From the NCBI GenBank assembly GCA_900553015.1, contig USBY01000006.1:1-64000 (forward strand): DNA of 64,000 nt, in the 5' to 3' direction. Below are positions 24,401 to 31,114 of the stretch, piece after piece; within the stretch, counting starts at the first letter, position 1, and the number at the start of each line of letters is the position of its first letter. The notes beneath the pieces are model-generated. The model ran no database searches. It worked only from the letters and a program-made list of their open reading frames with translations, and was not told the origin of the DNA. Made by a program: the position numbers and the translations under genes. The DNA comes from an uncultured Clostridium sp. (GTDB taxonomy: Bacteria > Bacillota > Clostridia > TANB77 > CAG-508).

Positions 24401-25202
24401 TTGCTAAATCATATCTTCTTGCATCAAAGAATAATCCATTAAATAAGTTTCTAGCAGCATCTACTGTTGGAAGTTCTCCTGGTCTTAATTTTTTGTAGAT
24501 TTCGATTAATGCTTCATCTTGAGTTTTTATTGGGTCTTTTTCTAATGTTACTCTTAATTTTTCTTCATTTCCAAAGAAATCAAGTATTTGTTCATCTGTT
24601 GCTAAGCCTAAAGCTCTTAATAATGTTGTTACTGGAATTTTTCTAGTTCTGTCTACACGAGCATAAAAAACATCGTTACTGTCTGTTTCATATTCTATCC
24701 ATGCCCCTCTTATTGGCATTACTGTTGATGTAAATAATTTTTTACCTGTTTTGTCATAGGTAAAGTCATAATAACATCCTGGTGAACGAACTAATTGGCT
24801 TACTACAACTCTTTCTGCACCGTTTATAATAAATGTTCCGCTATCTGTCATTAAAGGGAAATCTCCTAAATAGATTTCTTGTTCTTTAATTTCTCCTGTT
24901 TCACGATTGATTAATCTTACTTTTACATGTAAACGTGTAGAATATGTAGCATCTCTTTCTTTAGCTTCTTCTAAAGAATATTTTGTTTTTTCTTCCATGT
25001 AGTAATCAAAAAACTCTAGAACTAAATTTCCTGAATAGTCGATGATTGGTGAAATGTCTTTTAAGACTTCTCCTAAACCTTCCTCGACAAACCACTCGTA
25101 AGAATCTCTTTGCACCTTAATTAAGTTAGGCATTTCTATAAAGTCTCCAACTTTTGCAAAGTCTTTTCTTGAGCTTTTTTCATGCTTAATTTCTTTTAAC
25201 AA
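21471..25202 (-). CDS. rpoB: DNA-directed RNA polymerase subunit beta
   Basis: A 1243-residue beta subunit. The rifampicin pocket reads [20 protein letters not shown] then [14 protein letters not shown], with the Asp, His and Ser positions of sensitive enzymes. Conserved GRHGNKG and the C-terminal clamp motif [19 protein letters not shown] are present. An acidic Asp/Glu-rich tail of about 60 residues follows. The start is TTG (25200-25202) with AGAGGTG six bases upstream; no better ATG exists. rpoB has its own strong promoter about 300 bases upstream, and no rplJ/rplL gene lies in front, unlike the common order. A small reading frame with its own ribosome site overlaps the start out of frame. 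Confidence 0.98.
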   Translation of the reverse strand: [1243 protein letters not shown]

Positions 25203-25257
25203 CTAAATCACCTCTAAAACAAAATATAAGCAGTTTGAAAAAATTGTATATGAACAT
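25186..25257 (-). CDS. Possible 23-residue leader peptide overlapping the rpoB start
   Basis: ATG at 25257, preceded by GAGGGA seven bases upstream, opens a frame MFIYNFFKLLIFCFRGDL and so on. It stops 14 bases inside rpoB in another frame. It would couple translation to the rpoB TTG start. Too short to support by composition, so tentative. Confidence 0.3.
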   Translation of the reverse strand: MFIYNFFKLLIFCFRGDLVVKRN

Positions 25258-25506
25258 TGAAAAGTCCCTCTTGCATCTAAAATTTTATATTAATTTCCAA
25301 ATTCCTGCTTTATAAATTTTTCCATTAATATATCCTTTTAAATCAATTCCTCTTTCCAACTAATATAACCGTTTTTAGGCAACAAAAAGGCATGCTGGCA
25401 ATTACCTGTTTTTATCTTTTGCCAACCTACCTTGTTCTTTAAAATTACTTTTTTCTAAATATTTTAATTATTTTTACCACCTTTTAGCGTTTAAAATACC
25501 GTTTGT
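25203..25506 (-). promoter_or_regulatory. Long rpoB 5' leader
   Basis: About 300 bases between the predicted transcription start and the TTG start of rpoB. It holds two short frames with ribosome sites and a foldable stretch at about 25380-25430 where TTGGCAA can pair with TTGCCAG. No riboswitch family recognised. Confidence 0.45.
25291..25326 (-). CDS. Possible 11-residue leader peptide in the rpoB leader
   Basis: ATG 25326 with AAAGGAT six bases upstream encodes MEKFIKQEFGN then a stop. It lies within the untranslated leader between the rpoB promoter and the start. Could be chance. Confidence 0.25.
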
Positions 25507-25536
25507 ATCATAGCACAATTCACCATGTTTTGTCAA
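25507..25536 (-). promoter_or_regulatory. Predicted rpoBC promoter
   Basis: Minus strand TTGACA (25531-25536), 18-base spacer, TATGAT (25507-25512). A 10-bp inverted repeat, AATTCACCAT at 25517-25526 and ATGGTGAATT at 25543-25552, brackets the -35 hexamer like an operator. Confidence 0.75.
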
Positions 25537-25583
25537 TAAATTATGGTGAATTTATACACTTTTTTTCTGCAAGGAAAAATATT

Positions 25584-26060
25584 TTAATTTAACTCTTCTA
25601 GCAACTTCTTTTTCATTTCAATTATGTCATAAAAAGGAATCTTTATTCCTCTTTCAAACATGTTAATTACTTGTCTTGAATAAGCTATTACTTTCTTTTT
25701 CTCTTTCATTGAAATTTCAACATCTTTGTTTGTTGTCGTATATTTTTCAAGTATGTATTTTTCAGTGGTGGGAAATAAATTCTGAATCAAGAAAACAGTT
25801 TTCTTTCCTACTACTTCTCCAAAAACAAAATTATATACTCTATGTTGTTTTTGTTTTTTATGTTCAAGTATTGTTTTATATTTTTCATATTTAGTAGAAA
25901 TAGGAACAAACCAGATTATTCGTTTATCACATTTATCTTTAAAGCAAAAATAGCATGGTCTTTTACTTCCATTCTCTTTGTTGTCCATCAAATCATACTC
26001 TTTAAATATGTCAAAAAATTCATCTTTAATAAAATAAAATTTTCCATCTTCTATTACCAT
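25584..26060 (-). CDS. Type III toxin-antitoxin endoribonuclease toxin, CptN/ToxN-like
   Basis: A 158-residue protein. GSKRPCYFCFKDK, then IIWFVPISTKYEKYK, then FGEVVGKKTVFLIQNLFP match my recollection of the CptN/TenpN branch of the ToxN/AbiQ superfamily. IIWFVPISTK aligns with the KYLAPLTSPK region of ToxN. Toxins of this group are sequence-specific RNases held inactive by their own repeat RNA. The context is decisive: directly upstream on the same strand are a sigma-A promoter, two 48-nt repeats each able to form an H-type pseudoknot, and an attenuator-like hairpin. That is the type III order of antitoxin repeats, terminator, toxin. ATG 26060 has GGAG seven bases upstream. The family call is from memory of motifs, not a database search. 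Confidence 0.85.
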   Translation of the reverse strand: MVIEDGKFYFIKDEFFDIFKEYDLMDNKENGSKRPCYFCFKDKCDKRIIWFVPISTKYEKYKTILEHKKQKQHRVYNFVFGEVVGKKTVFLIQNLFPTTEKYILEKYTTTNKDVEISMKEKKKVIAYSRQVINMFERGIKIPFYDIIEMKKKLLEELN

Positions 26061-26084
26061 TAAAATTCTCCTTTAAAGCAAAAT

Positions 26085-26116
26085 ATGGGATCTACTAAAA
26101 TTTATAGACCCCACAT
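26085..26116 (-). terminator. Attenuator hairpin between antitoxin repeats and toxin gene
   Basis: Minus strand TGGGGTCTA pairs with TAGATCCCA (one mismatch) around a 10-base loop, followed by TATTTT. It sits exactly where type III loci carry the terminator that keeps antitoxin RNA in excess over toxin mRNA. Confidence 0.65.
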
Positions 26117-26125
26117 AATAATTAT

Positions 26126-26229
26126 CATTTTTTCACCTACTTATTTATATTCCGCAAGTAGGGGTGCGATTAACATTTTTTCACCTATACATTTATTCGA
26201 CGCAAATAGGGTTGCGACTCACATTTTTT
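26126..26229 (-). ncRNA. Type III antitoxin RNA: two 48-nt pseudoknot repeats (CptI-like)
   Basis: Two tandem units, 26182-26229 and 26134-26181, plus the start of a third (AAAAAATG at 26126-26133). In each unit, stem 1 pairs CGCA(A) with (T)TGCG. The loop of stem 1 then pairs with the end of the unit: CCTAT with ATAGG in the first unit, CCTACTT with AAGTAGG in the second. The loop and its partner changed together, which is covariation support for an H-type pseudoknot. Each unit begins with an A-rich AAAAAATG, the kind of site where these toxins cut their precursor. The RNA is proposed to wrap and inhibit the toxin encoded downstream. Confidence 0.82.
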
Positions 26230-26232
26230 TAA

Positions 26233-26254
26233 TAGTAGATATTAATATCTACTA
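26233..26254. promoter_or_regulatory. 22-bp perfect palindrome at the start of the antitoxin transcript
   Basis: TAGTAGATATT followed by its exact complement AATATCTACTA, 12 bases below the -10 hexamer. It may be a 5' stabilising hairpin or a binding site. Confidence 0.5.
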
Positions 26255-26265
26255 CTAGTATATTC

Positions 26266-26294
26266 ATTATACTTTATTTTATTTACAAAATCAA
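26266..26294 (-). promoter_or_regulatory. Promoter of the type III toxin-antitoxin locus
   Basis: Minus strand TTGATT (26289-26294), a 17-base spacer and a perfect TATAAT (26266-26271), immediately upstream of the repeats. Confidence 0.8.
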
Positions 26295-26470
26295 TACATT
26301 TTCAATTTTTTTGTGATAAAATTTGTTCCTTAATTCAACTTTATCTGTTTTTTAAAAAATAAAAATCACAAAAACATAATCTTCCTATTCTGCCATAATT
26401 TAATTTGTAATTTTATATTTCATATGATATACTACAAAAAAATATTATAATAATTTAAGGTGATAAAAAA

Positions 26471-27964
26471 ATGCAAGATAATAATACAAAAGATAATAAC
26501 AATCAAAGAAATTTATCTGATGCTTTTGAGGAATTAAAAAAAGTTAGGAACAATAGTATGCAGGCAAAAAAAGAAACACCTAAAGAAGTAAATGAGACTA
26601 AGCAAGTAAACAAAAATACAAATAATTCGACTTCAAAGCCTAAAAAAGAAAAACCTGCTAAACCTCCAAAAAGCAAGAAAGAAAAAAGAGCAAAAGCAGT
26701 AAAACCAAAACATGAACCAAAGCAAAAAAAATCTAACTTTAATGGTTCTTTTAGGTATAAGTTTGATACTTTAAAAAGTGATAAAAAGAAATTTAGGCAA
26801 TTTATTATCTTATCTACGGTTTATTTGATAATTATAATCGCTTTAATTATTTTTATTGTTACATATATTTCTAATAAAAATAAAAAAGAAAATCCATATG
26901 GCGATTTTAGTACTTACGAAAAAAACACAAATCCATTTAATATTAGTCAAATACTGATAGATAATACAAATTCTACTAAGACAAAGGAAAAAACTTATAG
27001 GGATAAAGAAATTCCTTATTCTACTAAATATATTCAAAACTCATCTTTACCAAAAGACGAAAAAATAGTCAAGCAAGCCGGTGTCCCAGGTTTAGAACGT
27101 GTTAATATTATTAGGACATATGAAGGTTCAGATTTAATTGATGAATCTACTTCTAGTATAGATATTTTACAAGCTCCTGTAGAGGAAATTGTTGAGGTTG
27201 GTACTTCTGATTTCTTAGTAAATTATAATGTACATTTAGGAGATACAATGTATGTTATTTCTACAGTATCTTTAATGGATGCAATTAACAATGGTTCTGA
27301 GATTTGTAAAATAACAAGATATATGGATGTTGTTTTATTAGAAGTCGTTGGTGATTGGTGCAAAATTTCTTTTGATGGACAAGAAGGATATGTTCCAGCA
27401 TCTTCATTAACATCACAATCTACAACTCCTGGTATCGTTTCACAAAACAAAGTACAAAGAATTGTATCTAAATTAAACTTTAATATGGCATTAAATGTTA
27501 AGAGTGGTTTATCTCTAGATGATTACAAACGTATATTAGCTGATGAGCCAAGAGATGTAAATAAAGTAATATATAGTAATGCCGAAGCATTTTATAATGC
27601 AGAACAAAAATATAATGTTAATGGACTTTTATTAGTAGCTATGGCTATTCACGAAAGTGGCTGGGGAACTTCTGCAATTTCATTAGACAAAAGAAACTTA
27701 TTTGGTTATGGTGCATATGATAATGATGCATACAATTCTGCATATACATTTGATACTTATGCAGAAGGAATTGAGTTTGTAGCAAAAATACTTGCTAAAG
27801 CTTACTTAAACCCTGCTGGAATGACAATGTCAGATGGTGATACTACAACAGGAAGATATTATTCTAGTCCAACACTTACTGGAATTAATACAAGATATTC
27901 TACAGACCCTAACTGGTGTACAAAAGTCTTCTCATACATGACATATTTTTATGATAAACTATAA
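26471..27964 (+). CDS. Membrane-anchored glucosaminidase (peptidoglycan hydrolase) with SH3-like domain
   Basis: A 497-residue protein. Residues 1-110 are cytoplasmic and very Lys-rich (repeated KPKKEK-like). A membrane helix follows at about 118-137 (FIILSTVYLIIIIALIIFIV), then a linker, an SH3b-like stretch (WCKISFDGQEGYVPASSL) and a C-terminal glucosaminidase domain with AIHESGWGTSAISLDKRNLF. The Glu of HESGWG (near residue 395) is the expected catalytic acid. Such enzymes cut the GlcNAc-MurNAc backbone during wall growth or separation. ATG 26471 is preceded by AAGGTGAT. A terminator follows at 27978-28013, so it is probably its own unit. Confidence 0.9.
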   Translation: MQDNNTKDNNNQRNLSDAFEELKKVRNNSMQAKKETPKEVNETKQVNKNTNNSTSKPKKEKPAKPPKSKKEKRAKAVKPKHEPKQKKSNFNGSFRYKFDTLKSDKKKFRQFIILSTVYLIIIIALIIFIVTYISNKNKKENPYGDFSTYEKNTNPFNISQILIDNTNSTKTKEKTYRDKEIPYSTKYIQNSSLPKDEKIVKQAGVPGLERVNIIRTYEGSDLIDESTSSIDILQAPVEEIVEVGTSDFLVNYNVHLGDTMYVISTVSLMDAINNGSEICKITRYMDVVLLEVVGDWCKISFDGQEGYVPASSLTSQSTTPGIVSQNKVQRIVSKLNFNMALNVKSGLSLDDYKRILADEPRDVNKVIYSNAEAFYNAEQKYNVNGLLLVAMAIHESGWGTSAISLDKRNLFGYGAYDNDAYNSAYTFDTYAEGIEFVAKILAKAYLNPAGMTMSDGDTTTGRYYSSPTLTGINTRYSTDPNWCTKVFSYMTYFYDKL

Positions 27965-27977
27965 GTTCACTTAGCAT

Positions 27978-28013
27978 AAAAGGGACTATAACAACAATAT
28001 CATGTCCCTTTTA
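27978..28013 (+). terminator. Intrinsic terminator after the glucosaminidase gene
   Basis: AAAAGGGAC and GTCCCTTTT flank a 17-base loop, 14 bases after the stop codon. Confidence 0.7.
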
Positions 28014-28047
28014 TGAGTATAATTATTCACAAAGCAAGGAGATTCAA

Positions 28048-28878
28048 ATGAAGAAATTGTTAAAAAAGAAAGATTTAATTATTTTATTAGTATTAATAAT
28101 TATATTAATAAGTTTAATTCCTTTCTATGTTTTAAAAATTAGAGATATCATTTATAGTAATAAATTTGCAACGTATTCTTACGAAACCTATACTAACTAT
28201 ACTAACCCAATTTTTTCTATAGAAAAGATTGTATATTATAGTAATGCTTTTGTAACAGATAATAGTTCAGATGATAATTTTCAAAATATAAATGTTGGAC
28301 AATATACAGATATAGCTATATATATTAATAATACAAATGCTTCTGACGAACTAACTGATGAAAATACAATCGCTGAATTGTATATAGATAACATAAAGGT
28401 TACAGGTGATTCTGACAAAGGTACAAGAACACTTTGCTATAAAAACCCATATTATTTTGCTACTTATAAAGGGTTACAAGAACCTGAAAATGGAAGAATT
28501 AATTTTAATATTATAACTAATAATAAAGATAATAAAGAAAGTGCATATAACAATCCTTCTTTTTACCAAGATTGTTCTAACCCAATATCTTTAGGCTACA
28601 TAAATAAAGATATTGTAACAAATTATGAGATTGCAAATACAGATACTCTTTCTTTAAATGGAACTATTCTACAAAAAGCCAATATTACTTTAGAGGATTT
28701 AACTTTTAATATGAGCTTTACTATACATATAAAAAATAATAAAGGCGAAGAATTTATTTGCAATGTAGATAGACCTGTTTTAAGTGATGATACTAGTTCA
28801 CAACTTCTTAATGGATATATTGCAACCCAATATTCTCCAGATAAAGGAACATCTCAATTTATAAAAATTTCAGACTAA
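28048..28878 (+). CDS. Unknown membrane-anchored extracytoplasmic protein
   Basis: A 276-residue protein I do not recognise. MKKLLKKKDL followed by a membrane helix (IILLVLIIILISLIPFYVL, residues 11-29) gives an N-in signal anchor. The rest is predicted outside the cell, rich in Asn, Thr, Tyr and Asp. It has two Cys pairs (CYKNPY, YQDCSN, FICNVD) but no known catalytic motif. ATG 28048 has AAGGAG before it. It lies between terminators, after a wall hydrolase and before a flippase, which suggests a cell-envelope role only by neighbourhood. Confidence 0.7.
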   Translation: MKKLLKKKDLIILLVLIIILISLIPFYVLKIRDIIYSNKFATYSYETYTNYTNPIFSIEKIVYYSNAFVTDNSSDDNFQNINVGQYTDIAIYINNTNASDELTDENTIAELYIDNIKVTGDSDKGTRTLCYKNPYYFATYKGLQEPENGRINFNIITNNKDNKESAYNNPSFYQDCSNPISLGYINKDIVTNYEIANTDTLSLNGTILQKANITLEDLTFNMSFTIHIKNNKGEEFICNVDRPVLSDDTSSQLLNGYIATQYSPDKGTSQFIKISD

Positions 28879-28908
28879 TTATTTAGTACTTTTTAAGATG
28901 TATAATTT

Positions 28909-28948
28909 TCACCTATTCATGAATATACATGAATAGGTGATTTTTTTT
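28909..28948 (+). terminator. Intrinsic terminator that also holds the ribosome site of the next gene
   Basis: TCACCTATTCATG, loop AATATA, CATGAATAGGTGA, then eight T. The 13-bp stem is perfect. Its 3' arm contains AGGTGA, the only ribosome site for the TTG start at 28947. Confidence 0.85.
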
Positions 28949-30467
28949 GAGGAAATTAAAATTGTTTATTATAAATGGGCTAGTTTTAACAGTTATATCT
29001 ATTTTTTTACAATTAATAGGTGTTTCTTTTGGTGTATATATTTCTAACAAAATCGGTGATGAAGCAGTTGGTTTATACCAGCTATTAATGTCTACATACT
29101 CTTTTGGAATTACACTTGCCCTTTCTGGTATTAACCTTGCCTGTGTTAGAATTGTATCTGAAGAACTTGCAAAAAATTCTTTTAGTAATATAAGAAATGT
29201 AATAAAAAAATGTCTTATTTATAGTCTATTTTTTGGCAGTTTAACTTTTTTACTATTTTGTATATTTGCAAATATGATATCTACATATATATTACATGAA
29301 AAAATTTCTACTTTAACTATATGTATAATGGCTGTATCTTTCCCCTTTGCATCTATTTGTTCTTGTTTAAATGGGTATTTTTCTGCAGTTCGACATGTAG
29401 TAAAAAGTGCTGTTATACAAATACTAGAACAATTTTTTAAAATTTTATTAGTAAGTTATATGCTTAACACCATATTTGACTCTTCAATTAATTCCGCATG
29501 TAGTTTAATAGTTCTTGGCAGTTCTATAGCAGAAGGTATTACTTGCATATTAATGTTTATAACATATATAAAAGATAGAAAAAAATTATGTGGCAAAAGT
29601 AATGTATATTTACCACAAACCAGCAAAGGCATAACTAAGCGAATATTTAAGATTTCTCTTCCAATTTCGTCTGCAACATATATAAAATCTGGCCTTGCAA
29701 CACTAAAACAAGTGGTTATACCATTAAAACTAGAAGCCTCTGGTTTAAATTGTAGCGAAGCTCTTTCTAAATATGGTATGATTAATGGAATGGTCTTCCC
29801 TATACTACTATTTCCTAGTACTTTTTTAAGTTCATTTAGTGGCCTACTAATTCCTGAATTTTCTTCTTTTAATGTAAGAGGAGAAAATAATGTTATACAA
29901 GATTCTATATATAAAATATTGAAATATACAATGATTTTTTCTTTTTTTATTATTGGAATATTTTTATGTTTTTCTAAAGAATTAAGTTTATTAATTTATA
30001 ATAATGCTGAAATTTCAAAATATATAAAAATATTAGCTCCTGTAATTATTTTTATGTATTTAGATAGTATTGTTGATGGAATATTAAAAGGTCTTGATAA
30101 ACAAGTTAGTGTTATGATTATAAATATTATAGATTTAATAAGTAGTATTTTATTAATCTCTTTCTTACTACCTATGTATGGAACTTTTGGATATTTAATT
30201 GTTATTTTTATAAGCGAGATTTTAAATTGTATTTTAAGCATATGGGTTTTAATTAGCACAACTAAAATAAAATTTAAATTTAAATTATGGATATTAAAAC
30301 CCACTATTATTTTGCTTATAAGTGTTGTTATTACTAATTTTCTAAAAATAAATGCAATTGCTATTTTCCCTTTAATTATTAATATATTAATTTACAGCAT
30401 TGCATATATTTTACTTAGCTTTATTTTTAAACTTATATCTAAAGCTGAAATTAGAAATTTTTTATAA
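28947..30467 (+). CDS. SpoVB/MurJ-like polysaccharide flippase (MATE/MOP superfamily)
   Basis: A 506-residue polytopic membrane protein with about 12-14 helices. The N-terminal FLQLIGVSFGVYISNKIGDEAVGLYQLLMSTYSF matches the SpoVB/Wzx/MurJ group that flips lipid-linked wall or spore-coat sugars across the membrane. The start is TTG at 28947, with AGGTGA six bases upstream; the first internal Met is too far in. Both the ribosome site and start codon lie in or against the terminator hairpin of the preceding gene, so expression from read-through transcripts should be low. The specific lipid substrate cannot be told from sequence. Confidence 0.88.
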   Translation: MRKLKLFIINGLVLTVISIFLQLIGVSFGVYISNKIGDEAVGLYQLLMSTYSFGITLALSGINLACVRIVSEELAKNSFSNIRNVIKKCLIYSLFFGSLTFLLFCIFANMISTYILHEKISTLTICIMAVSFPFASICSCLNGYFSAVRHVVKSAVIQILEQFFKILLVSYMLNTIFDSSINSACSLIVLGSSIAEGITCILMFITYIKDRKKLCGKSNVYLPQTSKGITKRIFKISLPISSATYIKSGLATLKQVVIPLKLEASGLNCSEALSKYGMINGMVFPILLFPSTFLSSFSGLLIPEFSSFNVRGENNVIQDSIYKILKYTMIFSFFIIGIFLCFSKELSLLIYNNAEISKYIKILAPVIIFMYLDSIVDGILKGLDKQVSVMIINIIDLISSILLISFLLPMYGTFGYLIVIFISEILNCILSIWVLISTTKIKFKFKLWILKPTIILLISVVITNFLKINAIAIFPLIINILIYSIAYILLSFIFKLISKAEIRNFL

Positions 30468-30472
30468 GAAAA

Positions 30473-30528
30473 GTGGCTTCTCCACATGTGCAGATTGCTT
30501 AGCAATTGGCACGGTCCAAGCCACTTTA
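30473..30528. other. Structured intergenic element between convergent genes
   Basis: AAAGTGGCTT at 30473-30482 pairs with AAGCCACTTT at the other end. Inside, ATTGCTTAGCAAT forms its own hairpin and TGTGC faces GGCAC. It may be a bidirectional terminator, but the inner branches are more than a terminator needs. Confidence 0.5.
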
Positions 30529-30561
30529 ATCTTACCCGCTAATAAAATATAGCGATTTTGC

Positions 30562-31002
30562 TTACACTATAAGGACTAATAATTCGTCTTGAGTTATTAG
30601 TTCTTTTTTTAATAATTCTTCTGTAACTATATAATGCATTTTTATATCTATTTTTTTGTCATCGTTAGATATTTCCATTATATCGTGATGTTCTGCCTCA
30701 TTATATGATTTCATATCTATTTCATCTAATAGACTAATGTTTTTTTCTTCTCTATTTAATAAGCAAAAATATGCCCAATATTTGTATGCCAAATTATTAG
30801 CATCTTTTTTGTTACAAATAGTAATAAAAATTGTATCTTTATTGGTAACAAGTTTTATCCCGTTAAAAACTTTGTTATTTTCTATTAATTCAATATTTAT
30901 TAAAGATTCTACATCTTTTCCTAATTTTTCGTTTATTAAATTAATTGTTTCTTTTGTATTATTTTCCATATAGTTTTTTAAAGTTTGTAATTCTTTATTC
31001 AC
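30562..31002 (-). CDS. Unknown 146-residue cytoplasmic protein
   Basis: No family recognised. It is a soluble protein with no signal or membrane segment: a helical start (NKELQTLKNYMENNTKETINL), a beta-rich middle and the ending ELITQDELLVLIV. The start is GTG 31002 with AAAGGAG eleven bases upstream. It lies 112 bp downstream of htrA on the same strand and is convergent with the flippase gene. Confidence 0.7.
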   Translation of the reverse strand: MNKELQTLKNYMENNTKETINLINEKLGKDVESLINIELIENNKVFNGIKLVTNKDTIFITICNKKDANNLAYKYWAYFCLLNREEKNISLLDEIDMKSYNEAEHHDIMEISNDDKKIDIKMHYIVTEELLKKELITQDELLVLIV

Positions 31003-31114
31003 AATTAATTAGTCTCCTTTCCAGAGTTTTTACGTTAATATTAAAACATATTTAATGAATTTTTACAAGAATAAATTATCGATATTATTCGTCATCTTTC
31101 GACAATATATCTTG

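Noticed and set aside
26140..26175. Short frame MLIAPLLAEYK inside the second repeat as an Fst-like toxin peptide
   Set aside because: Too short, no membrane span, not conserved in the first repeat, and explained by the pseudoknot RNA.
26126..26229. Two ~48-nt repeats as a CRISPR array
   Set aside because: The units abut with no unique spacers and fold as pseudoknots upstream of a toxin gene; no cas genes are near.
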